This document shows positions 9,324 to 18,850 of a DNA stretch of 64,000 bases, piece after piece. The notes beneath the pieces were generated by a model. It made no database searches. It was not told the origin of the DNA and worked only from the letters and a program-made list of their open reading frames with translations. Source of the stretch: Streptomyces sp. NBC_01476 (lineage in GTDB: Bacteria; Actinomycetota; Actinomycetes; Streptomycetales; Streptomycetaceae); contig NZ_CP109446.1 of the NCBI RefSeq assembly GCF_036227265.1, forward strand, positions 1,339,501 through 1,403,500, read 5' to 3'. The translations under genes were made by a program, and so were the position numbers. Numbering within the stretch: the first letter of the stretch is position 1; every line of letters starts with the position of its first letter.

Positions 9324-10285
9324 GGATTCTCCGTTCCGGAACGATCGGGCCGGCTGCCGACGGTGTCCACCGGGGCCACCCCGGGGATCGCGGCCGGGCG
9401 CGGCGTCAGGTCGGCGAGCCAGAGCCGCTGCAGCATGTGCCAGTCACGGGGGTGCGCGGCGATGCCGGAGGCGTACGCGTCGGCGAGCGCCTGGGTCATC
9501 GTGCTGGTACGGGAGGCGCGGTCGCCGCCGGCCGGCACCGGGACGGGCGGGTGCACCCGGCCCTGCATGACGGGCGTGTCGTCGTACCAGAGGGTGACCG
9601 GCAGCAGCAGCGCCCCGGTCTGCTGGGCGAGCATCGCGGGCCCGGCGGGCATCCGGGTCCGCTCGCCGAAGAACTCGACCTCGACGCCGCTGGTGGACAG
9701 GTCCCGGTCGGCGACCAGACAGACCAGCCCGCCGGCCCGCAGCCGGCGGGCCAGGGTGCCGAAGGCGGCGCCGCCGGTGTGCGGCAGCACCTCCATGCCC
9801 AGGCTCTCCCGGTAGGCGACGAAGCGGTCGTAGAGCGTCTCGGGTTTCAGGCGTTCGGCGACGGTGGTGAAGGGCGTCTCCAGCTTGGTGGTGACCCACG
9901 CGCCGGCCAGGTCGTAGTTGCCCATGTGCGGCAGCGCCAGGATCACGCCCTTGCCGGCCGCGAGCCCGTCGGTGAGGTAGTGCACGTCGGCGGGGGCGAA
10001 GCCGCCGCGGATACGGTCCTTGCTCCAGGCGGGCAGCCGGAAGGACTCCATCCAGTACCGCAGGTAGGAGCGCATGCCGGCGCGGGACAGCTCCCGCAGC
10101 TCCCGCGGTCCGGCGTCCGGCACCACCCGCGCGAGGTTCGCCTCCAGCCGCTGCACGCCCTTGCCGCGCTGCCGCCACGCCACGTCCGCGATGCCGCGGC
10201 CGAGCGCCCGGGCGGCCGGCTCGGGCAGCGTCCTGACCGCGCCCCAGCCCAGTCCGTACAAGCCGTCGGTCAGGCGCTCCTTCAC
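9320..10285 (-). CDS. Phosphatidylinositol mannoside acyltransferase
   Basis: This 321-residue protein belongs to the lauroyl/myristoyl (HtrB/LpxL-like) acyltransferase family. In mycobacteria the orthologue (Rv2611c, PatA) acylates the mannose of PIM. The HX4D catalytic motif is seen in LPHMGNYDLAG and the glycine-rich motif in AGPAMLAQQTGA. The GTG at 10285 overlaps the phosphatidylinositol synthase stop as GTGA. Its position between that synthase and pimA is the main reason for assigning PIM as the acceptor. Confidence 0.92.
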   Translation of the reverse strand: MKERLTDGLYGLGWGAVRTLPEPAARALGRGIADVAWRQRGKGVQRLEANLARVVPDAGPRELRELSRAGMRSYLRYWMESFRLPAWSKDRIRGGFAPADVHYLTDGLAAGKGVILALPHMGNYDLAGAWVTTKLETPFTTVAERLKPETLYDRFVAYRESLGMEVLPHTGGAAFGTLARRLRAGGLVCLVADRDLSTSGVEVEFFGERTRMPAGPAMLAQQTGALLLPVTLWYDDTPVMQGRVHPPVPVPAGGDRASRTSTMTQALADAYASGIAAHPRDWHMLQRLWLADLTPRPAAIPGVAPVDTVGSRPDRSGTENP

Positions 10286-10956
10286 GCGCCGCTCCCCTGG
10301 TCGGCGGTCTCGCGGGCGAGCGCCGCGTCCGCCTCCGCCGACTCCCGGCGGACCGTGACCACCCGCTGGATCAGGGTGATCAGGCTGCCCACGGCGACCA
10401 CCCACAGGGCGATCGGCAGCAGCCACTGGATACCGGGCACGCCGAAGGTCCGGTGGAAACCGGAGAGCCCGCAGAGCACCAGGGTGATGACCAGCCGCTC
10501 GGACCGCTCCACCAGGCCGTTGACCTTGACCGGCAGGCCGATCGCCTCGCCGCGGGCCTTGGTGTAGGACACCACCTGGCCGCTGGCCAGGCAGAAGATG
10601 GACACCGCGCAGAGCACCTGGTCGTTGCCGTGGCCCGCGTACCACATGGCCAGGCCGCCGAAGACGGCTCCGTCGGCGACCCGGTCCAAGGTGGAGTCCA
10701 GGAAGGCGCCCCAGCGGCTGGAGCGGCCCATCTGGCGGGCCATGTTCCCGTCCACCAGGTCGGAGAAGACGAAGAGCGTGATGACGACCGTGCCCCAGAA
10801 GAACTCGCCCCTGGGGTAGAAGGCCAGCGCGCCGGCGACGACTCCCGCGGTGCCGATCAGGGTCACGGCGTCGGGGCTGACCCCCTTGCGGATGAGAAAC
10901 GCGGCGAACGGCGTGAGAACACGCGTGAAGAACGCACGCGCGTACTTGTTCAGCAT
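10282..10956 (-). CDS. pgsA: Phosphatidylinositol (phosphate) synthase, CDP-alcohol phosphatidyltransferase
   Basis: The 224-residue membrane enzyme joins CDP-diacylglycerol to inositol (or inositol phosphate in actinobacteria), supplying the lipid that PimA mannosylates. The CDP-alcohol phosphatidyltransferase signature is complete: DLVDGNMARQMG, then WGAFLDSTLDRVAD, with the four Asp residues spaced as required. The ATG at 10956 (MLNKYARAFF) matches the family N-terminus. It heads the pgsA-acyltransferase-pimA unit, whose genes overlap by 4 bases each. Confidence 0.93.
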   Translation of the reverse strand: MLNKYARAFFTRVLTPFAAFLIRKGVSPDAVTLIGTAGVVAGALAFYPRGEFFWGTVVITLFVFSDLVDGNMARQMGRSSRWGAFLDSTLDRVADGAVFGGLAMWYAGHGNDQVLCAVSIFCLASGQVVSYTKARGEAIGLPVKVNGLVERSERLVITLVLCGLSGFHRTFGVPGIQWLLPIALWVVAVGSLITLIQRVVTVRRESAEADAALARETADQGSGA

Positions 10957-11206
10957 GGCCTTCCCGACCTGTCGGTGTTCCGGAACGTGACGACGGACGT
11001 GAACAGTGCGGCAGACCGTACCGGCCGCCGCGCTGGCCCATCGTAGCCAGCCGCCGGACCCCGGACGCGGGTGGCACCGTCCCGGGCCGCCGGAGCACCC
11101 CGGCGCCACAGGCGCCGGTACCGCGGGGTACGACGTATGGACGCGGCCTGACACCCGTGGGAAGGTCGGAAGACCCCCGTGCGATGACGGACCGGGAGGC
11201 GAGGAC

Positions 11207-13438
11207 ATGGGTGGTGCATCCGACAGGAGAGACACGACGCCAGGGGCCGCCGGCAGAGCACCGGCGGCCGGCCGCCCCGAGAAGGTGCGCAATGTGGTGC
11301 TGGTCGGCCACAGCGGAGCGGGCAAGACGACGCTGGTGGAGGCGCTCGCGCTGACCACCGGAGCGGTGAACAGGGCGGGCCGGGTCGAGGACGGCGGCTC
11401 GGTCTCCGACCACGACGAGATTGAACAGCGGCAGCAGCGCTCCGTACAGCTGTCCTGCGTCCCGGTCGCATGGGGCGGATGCAAGGTCAATCTGCTGGAC
11501 ACCCCCGGCTACGCGGACTTCGTCGGGGAACTCAGGGCCGGTCTGCGGGCAGCGGACGCGGCCCTTTTCGTCGTCTCGGCGGCGCAGGACGGCGAGGGCA
11601 TCGGCGGGGCCACCCGCATGGTGTGGGAGGAGTGCGCGGCGGTCGGGATGCCCCGGGCCGTGGTGGTCACGCACCTGGAGGCGGTCCGGGCCGGCTTCGA
11701 GGAGATGGCCGCCCAGTGCGCCCGGGAGCTGGGCGGCGACGATCCCGACGCGGTGCTGCCGCTGTACCTGCCGGTGCACGGCCCGGCAGGTCCTGACGGC
11801 CACGCGCCGGTCACCGGCCTGGCCGGCCTGCTCTCGCAGCGGGTGTACGACTACAGCACCGGCGAGCGCACCGAGTCCGCGCCGGGGCCCGGCCTGCTGC
11901 CGTCGCTGGCGCGGGCCCGTGACCGGCTCATCGAGGGGATCATCGCCGGGAGCGAGGACGAGACCTTGATGGACCGCTATCTCGGCGGCGAGGAACTCGA
12001 CCCCAGGACCCTGGTGGCCGACCTGGAGCGGGCGGTGGCCCGCGGCACCTTCCACCCGGTGCTGGCCGCGGCGCCCGCCGCCGACGGCGCCCGGCAGGGT
12101 CTGGGCACCGTGGAACTGCTGGAGCTGGTCACCGGCGGCTTCCCGACCCCGCTGGAGCGGGACCTGCCGGCGGTCACCGGCCCGGACGGCGGCAACCGGC
12201 CGCTGCTGGCCTGTGACCCCGACGGACCGCTGGCCGCCGAGGTGGTCAAGACCTCCTCCGACCCGTACGTCGGCCGGATCAGCCTGGTGCGGGTCTTCTC
12301 CGGCACCCTGCGGCCGGACGAGACCGTCCACGTCTCCGGGCACGGCATGACCGACCGGGGACACGAGGACCACGACGTGGACGAGCGGGTCGGAGCGCTG
12401 ACCTCCCCGTTCGGCAAGCACCAGCGGCCGGTGCCGTCGGCGGGGGCCGGCGACCTGGTCTGTGTGGCCCGGCTGGCCAGTGCCGAGACCGGCGACACCC
12501 TCTCGGCGAAGGACCGGCCGCTGCTGATGGAGCCGTGGCAGATGCCCGACCCGCTGCTGCCGGTGGCCATCGAGGCGCACAGCAAGGCCGACGAGGACAA
12601 GCTGTCGCAGGGCCTGTCCCGGCTGGTCGCCGAGGACCCCACGATGCGCCTGGAGCAGAACCCGGACACCCGCCAGGTGGTCCTGTGGTGTCTCGGCGAG
12701 GCGCACGCCGACGTGGCGCTGGAGCGGCTGCGCAGCCGTTACGGAGTCCAGGTCGACGCCGTCGCCCACCGGGTGTCGCTGCGGGAGACCTTCGGCGAAC
12801 CGGCCACCGCCCGCGGCCGGCACGTCAAACAGTCCGGCGGGCACGGCCAGTTCGCGATCTGCGAGATCGAGGTGGAGCCGCTGCCGGTGGGCTCGGGGAT
12901 CGAGTTCGTCGACAAGGTGATCGGCGGCGCCGTGCCCCGGCAGTTCATCCCTTCGGTGGAGAAGGGCATCAGGGCGCAGGCCGCCCGCGGGGTGGCGCTC
13001 GGCTTCCCGGTGGTGGACATCAGGGTCACCCTCACCGACGGCAAGGCGCACTCGGTGGACTCCTCCGACGCCGCCTTCCAGACCGCGGGCGCGCTGGCGC
13101 TGCGGGAGGCCGCCGCGGCCGCCCGGATCCATCTGCTGGAGCCGGTCGCCGAGGTGGGCGTGATGGTCCCGGACGAGTACGTCGGCCCGGTGATGAGCGA
13201 CCTGTCCGGGCGGCGCGGCCGGGTGCTCGGCACCGAACCGGCCGGCCCAGGCCGCACTCTGGTGCGCGCCGACGTCCCGGAGATCGAGATCGGCCGCTAC
13301 GCGGTCGACCTGCGCTCGGTCTCGCACGGCACCGGCCGCTTCAGCCGGCGGTACGCCCGTCATGAGCCGATGCCGGCCGGTGTCGCCGCGCGGCTGCGGC
13401 AGGAGGAGGAGCGGGAGCGCGCGGCGCATCCCCGGTGA
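11207..13438 (+). CDS. Elongation factor G-like GTPase (EF-G2 type)
   Basis: The 743-residue protein has the EF-G architecture: G domain, domain II, and domains III-V, the last covering roughly residues 450-735. Its P-loop is GHSGAGKTTL (residues 34-43) and the G3 motif DTPGYADF is present. The switch I RGITI motif is missing, and the G4 NKxD motif is replaced by THLE (residues 155-158). This matches the EF-G-like paralogue of actinobacteria rather than the essential EF-G, and its role is not settled. The ATG at 11207 has a GGGAGGCGAGG site. It is divergent from pgsA. Confidence 0.9.
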   Translation: MGGASDRRDTTPGAAGRAPAAGRPEKVRNVVLVGHSGAGKTTLVEALALTTGAVNRAGRVEDGGSVSDHDEIEQRQQRSVQLSCVPVAWGGCKVNLLDTPGYADFVGELRAGLRAADAALFVVSAAQDGEGIGGATRMVWEECAAVGMPRAVVVTHLEAVRAGFEEMAAQCARELGGDDPDAVLPLYLPVHGPAGPDGHAPVTGLAGLLSQRVYDYSTGERTESAPGPGLLPSLARARDRLIEGIIAGSEDETLMDRYLGGEELDPRTLVADLERAVARGTFHPVLAAAPAADGARQGLGTVELLELVTGGFPTPLERDLPAVTGPDGGNRPLLACDPDGPLAAEVVKTSSDPYVGRISLVRVFSGTLRPDETVHVSGHGMTDRGHEDHDVDERVGALTSPFGKHQRPVPSAGAGDLVCVARLASAETGDTLSAKDRPLLMEPWQMPDPLLPVAIEAHSKADEDKLSQGLSRLVAEDPTMRLEQNPDTRQVVLWCLGEAHADVALERLRSRYGVQVDAVAHRVSLRETFGEPATARGRHVKQSGGHGQFAICEIEVEPLPVGSGIEFVDKVIGGAVPRQFIPSVEKGIRAQAARGVALGFPVVDIRVTLTDGKAHSVDSSDAAFQTAGALALREAAAAARIHLLEPVAEVGVMVPDEYVGPVMSDLSGRRGRVLGTEPAGPGRTLVRADVPEIEIGRYAVDLRSVSHGTGRFSRRYARHEPMPAGVAARLRQEEERERAAHPR

Positions 13439-13756
13439 ACCGGCGCACGAAGAAGCCCGGACGGCGCTCAGCAGAGGTGCGGACCCGGTGAACACACCAC
13501 GAGCGGCGGGTCCGATCACCGGTGGAAAACCCGCCCGCTGACCGTCGCAGGAGCGCCAACTCGTCCTATGTCACCGGCCAATCGGCGGCTCGCGGCCACC
13601 TCGCGGGCCGCCGCGCCGGTAATCTGGTCACTGCTCCGAACGTGTGATGTGACGGCCCGTGGGGAATGGGCCCCGTCGGAGCGGAAGCACCGGCCCGTAC
13701 CGCGGGCCGCAAGCCACTTGTACGGGTGGGCGGAATCGAACCGGCTGGGGGCCGTG
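13439..13756. other. Intergenic region, no clear feature
   Basis: These 318 bases lie between the EF-G-like gene and the membrane protein gene, both on the plus strand. An upstream continuation of the second gene's frame runs through most of it. It has no family similarity I recognise and an unusual composition, so I do not call it coding. I see no terminator with a long stem and no RNA gene. Confidence 0.4.
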
Positions 13757-15406
13757 GTGACGATCGGGTTCGACTTCAGCCCCGGGGCGCAGGTCCCGCT
13801 GACGGGCATCGACGGCGGCACCGCCGCGACCCAGGCGCTCGCCTCGGCCGCGTACCGCGACACCCCGGTGGCCACTCTCGCCGATCTGCACGACGGCTCC
13901 TCGGTCACCGCTCCGCGGCTCTCGCTCTTCCAGCCGAACCTCGGTGAGGCCTGGGCCCGCGCGGTCCAGAACCGGATGCTCGGCGCCTCCCGCAACGAAC
14001 TCGTCCAGTCCTTCGGCGTGGAACCGCAGTCGGTCGTCGAGCACTGCCTGGCCGCCAACCGCATCCGGCAGGAGCGCGACAACCGGCTCGGCATCCTGAT
14101 GGTCGTCTTCGGCGTCCTCTTCCTGCCCGGGGTACTGGTCTGGCTCGGCGCCTTCCAGCTCCGCAAGACCCTCTCCGCGCTCAACGGCAAACGCCGGGGC
14201 GCCGGGGCCTTCGGCGGCATCGTGATCGCCGTGGCCATCGGCTTCACCGTGCTGCTGGTCATCCGGCCGCCCTTCACCGGTTTCTGGCACGAGTACTTCC
14301 GGGTCCTGATGCTCGCGCCGATCATCGGCTGGTACTGGGCGAAGCGGATCTGCGAGCGCACCGCCAAGGACCTGCGCGACCGCTGGGACGGCCTGGTCAA
14401 GGGCAGCGGTGTGGGCGCCAAGATCCCCGAGGCGGTCCCCCGCAACCCCAACCAGCTGCGCGCCGAGTCGCTGCGCCAGAGCCTGGCCAAGCTCGCCGCC
14501 GAGCAGAACAGCAACGTGGTCTTCTACGCGGGCCCCAAGGGGATACTGGGCATGGGCAGCCGCTGGGGCGCCTGGCACATGGCCGAGGAGCTGATCCCGC
14601 GCGAGGGTCTGGCCGAGATCAACCCGTTCCGCAGCTGGGACGTGATCCGCGCCATCCACGACAAGCTCCGCATGCTGGAGCGCGGCCCGCTGCACACCGG
14701 CGGCTTCCCCAAGCCGTCGATAAAGCACTGGGTCGTGGTGCCGATCGGCCCCGGCGCGGGCAAGATCTCCCGGCCCACCGGCGCCGAGGTCGACGCGTAT
14801 GTCGTCAAGGACTTCGAGGTCCAGCGGATATGCAATGAGCAGCAGTTCGGCAAGGGCAGCCGCCACTACCTGGGCATCCAGTTCGTCCTGTGGGACGGCA
14901 ATCTCGTCATCACCTTGATGGTGTCGGTGACCGTACTGGCCAGCACCCTGCGGGTGGAGGTCACCGGTCACGCGCTCGGCCCGATAGACGGCATCTTCAC
15001 CTCCGGGCCGCCGGCCAAGGAGAAGACCGTCTCCAAGCCGGTGAAGTTCTGGGAGACCAAGACCGTCTCGCTGCCCCTGATGGACTCCGCCGAGGTGGTG
15101 CGGCTGGCCGCCCGTGCCCCGCTGACCCGCTTCCCGTCGGTCCTGGACCACCTCGGCGGGACCCTGAAGCTGCCCGAGCCGTTCGGGCTCCGCCACACCT
15201 GGGCCGACAAGCCCTGGCAGCACCGCTTCATGGCCGACGACGCGCTGCGCGCCGCCACCCCGGTGCTGCGCGCGGTGCACGCCGCGGCCATCCAGGTCAT
15301 GGAGGAGAACGGCGTGGACACCTCGCACTTCACCAACCGCTCGATGGTCCTCAGCGGCCTGGTCCAAGGCGTCGAGCCCCGCAAGGCCGACACGTACGAC
15401 GCGTAG
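13757..15406 (+). CDS. Conserved multi-domain membrane protein, unknown function
   Basis: The protein is about 549 residues long from a GTG at 13757 (or 13754). It has two hydrophobic stretches near residues 115-135 and 150-190 (LGILMVVFGVLFLPGVLVWLG and IVIAVAIGFTVLLVI) and another near residue 385. A large soluble part lies on either side. The frame stays open upstream to 13568, so the start is uncertain. I recognise it only as a streptomycete conserved protein. It lies between the EF-G-like gene and the convergent HIT gene. Confidence 0.8.
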   Translation: MTIGFDFSPGAQVPLTGIDGGTAATQALASAAYRDTPVATLADLHDGSSVTAPRLSLFQPNLGEAWARAVQNRMLGASRNELVQSFGVEPQSVVEHCLAANRIRQERDNRLGILMVVFGVLFLPGVLVWLGAFQLRKTLSALNGKRRGAGAFGGIVIAVAIGFTVLLVIRPPFTGFWHEYFRVLMLAPIIGWYWAKRICERTAKDLRDRWDGLVKGSGVGAKIPEAVPRNPNQLRAESLRQSLAKLAAEQNSNVVFYAGPKGILGMGSRWGAWHMAEELIPREGLAEINPFRSWDVIRAIHDKLRMLERGPLHTGGFPKPSIKHWVVVPIGPGAGKISRPTGAEVDAYVVKDFEVQRICNEQQFGKGSRHYLGIQFVLWDGNLVITLMVSVTVLASTLRVEVTGHALGPIDGIFTSGPPAKEKTVSKPVKFWETKTVSLPLMDSAEVVRLAARAPLTRFPSVLDHLGGTLKLPEPFGLRHTWADKPWQHRFMADDALRAATPVLRAVHAAAIQVMEENGVDTSHFTNRSMVLSGLVQGVEPRKADTYDA

Positions 15407-15433
15407 CCGGGGCCGCCCGGGCGGACCGCACGG

Positions 15434-15979
15434 TCACACCGCCCAGGCGTCGGCCAGTATCTTCCGGGTGTCCGCCAGCAGCTGCGGCAGCACCTTCGTG
15501 TGCCCGACCACCGGCATGAAGTTCATGTCGCCGCCCCACCGCGGCACCACGTGCTGGTGCAGATGCGCGGCGATCCCGGCCCCGGCCACCGAGCCCTGGT
15601 TCATGCCGATGTTGAAGCCGTGCGCGCCCGAGGCGGACCGCAGCGCCGTCATGGCCTGCTTGGTCAGCTCGGCGAGTTCCGCCGTCTCGTCGGCGTCCAG
15701 CGCGGTGTAGTCCGCGACGTGCCGGTACGGCACCACCATCAGATGCCCGCTGTTGTACGGGTAGAGGTTGAGCACCGCGTACACGTGAGCGCCCCGCCGG
15801 ATGATCAGCGCGTCCTCGTCCGACTTGGCCGGCAGCGCGCAGAACGGACAACCGTCGCCGGCACCCGGGCCGGTGGGCTTGTTCTCACCCTGGATGTACG
15901 CCATCCGGTGCGGGGTCCACAGCCGCTGGAACGCGTCCGGCTCCCCCACCCCGATCTGCTGCTCCGGCTCACTCGTCAT
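15434..15979 (-). CDS. HIT-family nucleotide-binding protein (Ap4A phosphorylase/hydrolase type)
   Basis: The 181-residue protein has the histidine triad AHLHQHVVPRW with the catalytic middle His, and a CPFC motif near residue 50 that in this group can bind zinc. The mycobacterial relative next to pgsA1 (Rv2613c) is an Ap4A phosphorylase, so a role in clearing diadenosine polyphosphates is likely. I chose the ATG giving MTSEPEQQIGVGE. Another ATG 12 bases upstream is possible. Its ancestral neighbour thrS lies beyond the channel gene. Confidence 0.92.
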   Translation of the reverse strand: MTSEPEQQIGVGEPDAFQRLWTPHRMAYIQGENKPTGPGAGDGCPFCALPAKSDEDALIIRRGAHVYAVLNLYPYNSGHLMVVPYRHVADYTALDADETAELAELTKQAMTALRSASGAHGFNIGMNQGSVAGAGIAAHLHQHVVPRWGGDMNFMPVVGHTKVLPQLLADTRKILADAWAV

Positions 15980-16057
15980 GCCGCTCAGCATAGGACTCCA
16001 CCCCCGGGAAGCGTGTCGGCGGCCCCGCCCGCGGGTGCGACCCACGATCCTGGCCGG

Positions 16058-16717
16058 ATGGACGCCGACAGCCGCGTGGCCCGATGGGAGGCCCGCGCCG
16101 AGATCCCGCTGTTCATCGCCGCCCTGCTCTACCTCGGCTCCTACGCGGTGCGGGTGCTCGACCGCGGTCTGCCGCCCGCCTGGATCGACCTCTGCCTGGC
16201 CGTCACCTGCGCGACCTGGGCGTCCTTCGCCGTCGACTACGCGGTCCGCTGGCGGCTCGGCGGACCGCGGCGGTTCCTGGTGTACCTGCGCCGCCACCCG
16301 CTGGACACCGTCGTCCTGGTGCTCCCGCTGCTGCGCCCGCTGCGGATCATCCACCTCTACGACGCGGTGCAGCGGCGCCGCGACGAGCCCCGGCTGAGCC
16401 TGTACGGCCGGGTCATCGCGTACGCCGGGACAACCGCCGTCCTGCTCGGCTTCGCCGGCGCGCTCGCCGTCTTCCAGGCGGAACGCGACGCCCCTGGGGC
16501 CACCATCCGCACCTTCGGCGACGCGGTGTGGTGGACCGCCTCCACCCTCACCACGGTCGGTTACGGCGACATCACCCCGGTCACCCCGCTGGGCCGGACC
16601 ATCGCGACCGGCCTGATGATCTGCGGCGTTGCGCTGCTGGGCGCGGTCACGGGTGCGTTCTCCTCCTGGCTGATCCAGACCTTCACCCGGGACGACGAGC
16701 GGCCCCCGGCCGGCTGA
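16058..16717 (+). CDS. Potassium-type ion channel with one pore domain
   Basis: The 219-residue membrane protein carries the potassium selectivity filter TVGYGD at residues 166-171, with a pore helix (FGDAVWWTASTLTTVGYGD) and flanking helices. The N-terminal half has further membrane segments and a basic segment (RRHPLDTVVLVLPLLRPLRII). This layout is like a shortened voltage-sensor channel of the Kv/KcsA type, but S4 is short and poor in regularly spaced Arg. It sits between HIT and thrS, convergent with thrS. Confidence 0.88.
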   Translation: MDADSRVARWEARAEIPLFIAALLYLGSYAVRVLDRGLPPAWIDLCLAVTCATWASFAVDYAVRWRLGGPRRFLVYLRRHPLDTVVLVLPLLRPLRIIHLYDAVQRRRDEPRLSLYGRVIAYAGTTAVLLGFAGALAVFQAERDAPGATIRTFGDAVWWTASTLTTVGYGDITPVTPLGRTIATGLMICGVALLGAVTGAFSSWLIQTFTRDDERPPAG

Positions 16718-16737
16718 GAACAGCCGGCCGGGGGCCG
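16700..16737. terminator. Bidirectional terminator hairpin overlapping a stop codon
   Basis: A perfect 17-bp stem (16700-16716 with 16721-16737) closes a 4-base AGAA loop. It contains the TGA of the channel gene (16715-16717) and ends 15 bases before the thrS stop codon. As the only DNA between two convergent genes it is well placed to end both transcripts. There is no T-run. Confidence 0.75.
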
Positions 16738-16752
16738 CAGGTGCGGCGCCGG

Positions 16753-18741
16753 TCAGACCTGGACCCGGCGCTCCACCACGTCCACCAGCTTGGCGAGCGC
16801 CTCGTCGCGCGGGATGCCGTTCTCCTGCGAGCCGTCCCGGTAGCGGAAGGAGACCGTGCCGCCGGTCATGTCGTCGTCACCGACGATGATCATGAACGGC
16901 ACCTTCTGCTTCTGGTGCGTGCGGATCTTCTTCTGCATGCGGTCGGAGGACGCGTCCACCTCGACCCGCAGCCCCTTGCGCTTCGCCTCGGCGGCGAACT
17001 CCTGCAGGTACGGCACGTGCGCGTCGCCGACCGGGATGCCGACCGCCTGCACCGGCGCCAGCCACGCCGGGAAAGCGCCCGCGTAGTGCTCGAGCAGCAC
17101 CGCGAAGAACCGCTCGATGGAGCCGAAGAGCGCCCGGTGGATCATCACCGGCTGCTGCCGGGAGCCGTCGGCCGCGGTGTACTCCAGGTGGAAGCGGGCC
17201 GGCTGCTGGAAGTCCACCTGGATCGTGGACATCTGCCAGGTCCGCCCGATGGCGTCGCGCGCCTGGACCGAGATCTTCGGGCCGTAGAAGGCGGCGCCAC
17301 CCGGGTCCATGACCAGTTCCAGGCCCTGCTTCCCGGCCGCCTGCCGCAGCTGCTCGGTGGCCTCGGCCCACTCCTCCTCGCCGCCGATGAACTTGTCCGA
17401 GTCGCCCCGGGTCGACAGCTCCAGGTAGAAGTCGTTCAGCCCGTAGTCGCGCAGCAGGTTCAGCACGAAGGTGAGCAGGGAGTCCAGCTCGTCGGGCACC
17501 TGCTCCTTGGTGCAGTAGATGTGCGAGTCGTCCTGGGTGAAGCCGCGGGCCCTTGTCAGGCCGTGCACCACACCGGACTTCTCGAACCGGTACACCGTGC
17601 CGAACTCGAAGAGCCGCAGCGGCAGTTCACGGTAGGACCGCCCGCGCGCGTCGAAGATCAGGTTGTGCATCGGGCAGTTCATGGCCTTGAGGTAGTAGTC
17701 CTGCCCCTCGAACTCCATGGGCGGGAACATGCCTTCGGCGTAGTGCGGCAGGTGGCCGGAGGTCTCGAAGAGCTTGGCCTTGGTGATGTGCGGGGTGTTG
17801 ACGAACTCGTACCCGGACTCCTCGTGGCGGCGCCGCGAGTACGCCTCCATCTCCTTGCGGATCACCCCGCCCTTGGGGTGGAAGACGGCCAGGCCCGAGC
17901 CCAGCTCGTCCGGGAAGGAGAACAGGTCCAGCTCGGCGCCGAGCTTGCGGTGGTCGCGCTTCTCGGCCTCCACCAGGAAGTCGAGGTACGCCTTGAGCTC
18001 TTCCCTGGTGGGCCACGCGGTGCCGTAGATCCGCTGGAGCTGCGGGTTCTTCTCGCTGCCCCGCCAGTACGCGGCGGCGTTGCGCATCAGCTTGAACGCC
18101 GGGATGCTGCGGGTGGTGGGCAGGTGCGGGCCCCGGCAGAGGTCCTTCCAGCACAGCTCGCCGGTCTTGGCGTCGAGGTTGTCGTAGATGGTGAGCTGGT
18201 TGCTGCCCACCTCGACCTCGGCGCCGTCGGCGGCGTCCTCGGGGTCGGCGCCGCCCTTGAGGCCGATCAGCTCCAGCTTGTACGGCTCGGCGGCCAGTTC
18301 CCTGCGGGCCTCCTCGTCGGTGACCTCGCGGCGGGAGAAGCGCTGGCCGCGCTTCTGGATCTCCTGCATCTTCTTCTCGATGGCCTTGAGGTCATCGGGG
18401 GTGAAGGGCTTCTCGACGTCGAAGTCGTAGTAGAAGCCGTCCTTGACCGGCGGGCCGATGCCGAGCTTCGCCTCGGGGAAGAGCTCCTGCACGGCCTGGG
18501 CCATGACGTGCGCGGTGGAGTGCCGCAGGATGCTGAGGCCGTCCTGGCTGGTGATGTCGACGGGCTCGACCTCGTCGCCGTCGGCCACCTCGTAGGCGAG
18601 GTCCTTCAGCTCACCGGCGACGCGGGCGGCGACCACCGACCGCTCGCCCGGGAACAGCTCGGCCGCGGTCGTGCCCGTCGTGACCACTCGCTCTTCCGGT
18701 TCGGCGGAATCACGTTTGATGATCACACGGAGGTCTGACAC
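16753..18741 (-). CDS. thrS: Threonyl-tRNA synthetase
   Basis: ThrRS charges tRNA-Thr. The 662-residue class II enzyme has an N-terminal TGS domain and the editing domain with [12 protein letters not shown] (the HxxxH zinc motif). The catalytic core is present with motif 2 ([17 protein letters not shown]) and motif 3 ([12 protein letters not shown]), and then the anticodon-binding domain. Length is normal. I saw no T-box leader in the 109 bases between it and the upstream gene on the same strand. Confidence 0.97.
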   Translation of the reverse strand: MSDLRVIIKRDSAEPEERVVTTGTTAAELFPGERSVVAARVAGELKDLAYEVADGDEVEPVDITSQDGLSILRHSTAHVMAQAVQELFPEAKLGIGPPVKDGFYYDFDVEKPFTPDDLKAIEKKMQEIQKRGQRFSRREVTDEEARRELAAEPYKLELIGLKGGADPEDAADGAEVEVGSNQLTIYDNLDAKTGELCWKDLCRGPHLPTTRSIPAFKLMRNAAAYWRGSEKNPQLQRIYGTAWPTREELKAYLDFLVEAEKRDHRKLGAELDLFSFPDELGSGLAVFHPKGGVIRKEMEAYSRRRHEESGYEFVNTPHITKAKLFETSGHLPHYAEGMFPPMEFEGQDYYLKAMNCPMHNLIFDARGRSYRELPLRLFEFGTVYRFEKSGVVHGLTRARGFTQDDSHIYCTKEQVPDELDSLLTFVLNLLRDYGLNDFYLELSTRGDSDKFIGGEEEWAEATEQLRQAAGKQGLELVMDPGGAAFYGPKISVQARDAIGRTWQMSTIQVDFQQPARFHLEYTAADGSRQQPVMIHRALFGSIERFFAVLLEHYAGAFPAWLAPVQAVGIPVGDAHVPYLQEFAAEAKRKGLRVEVDASSDRMQKKIRTHQKQKVPFMIIVGDDDMTGGTVSFRYRDGSQENGIPRDEALAKLVDVVERRVQV

Positions 18742-18850
18742 CGGTCTGCTCCTGACATGGGCGGTACGTAAGGGGTGACGGCCGGCCGCGATGGCCGCCG
18801 TACTGCTGAATCGTACCGAGTCCGCGGGTTTCCGTTGTCAGGTGCGTCGC

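Noticed and set aside
9320..13519. One 1399-codon minus-strand frame spanning the PIM acyltransferase to the EF-G-like gene
   Set aside because: Only its last 321 codons match a family. The rest is antisense to the EF-G-like gene and out of frame in pgsA.
18742..18850. T-box leader before thrS
   Set aside because: Only 109 bases separate thrS from the upstream gene and no T-box or specifier stem is visible.
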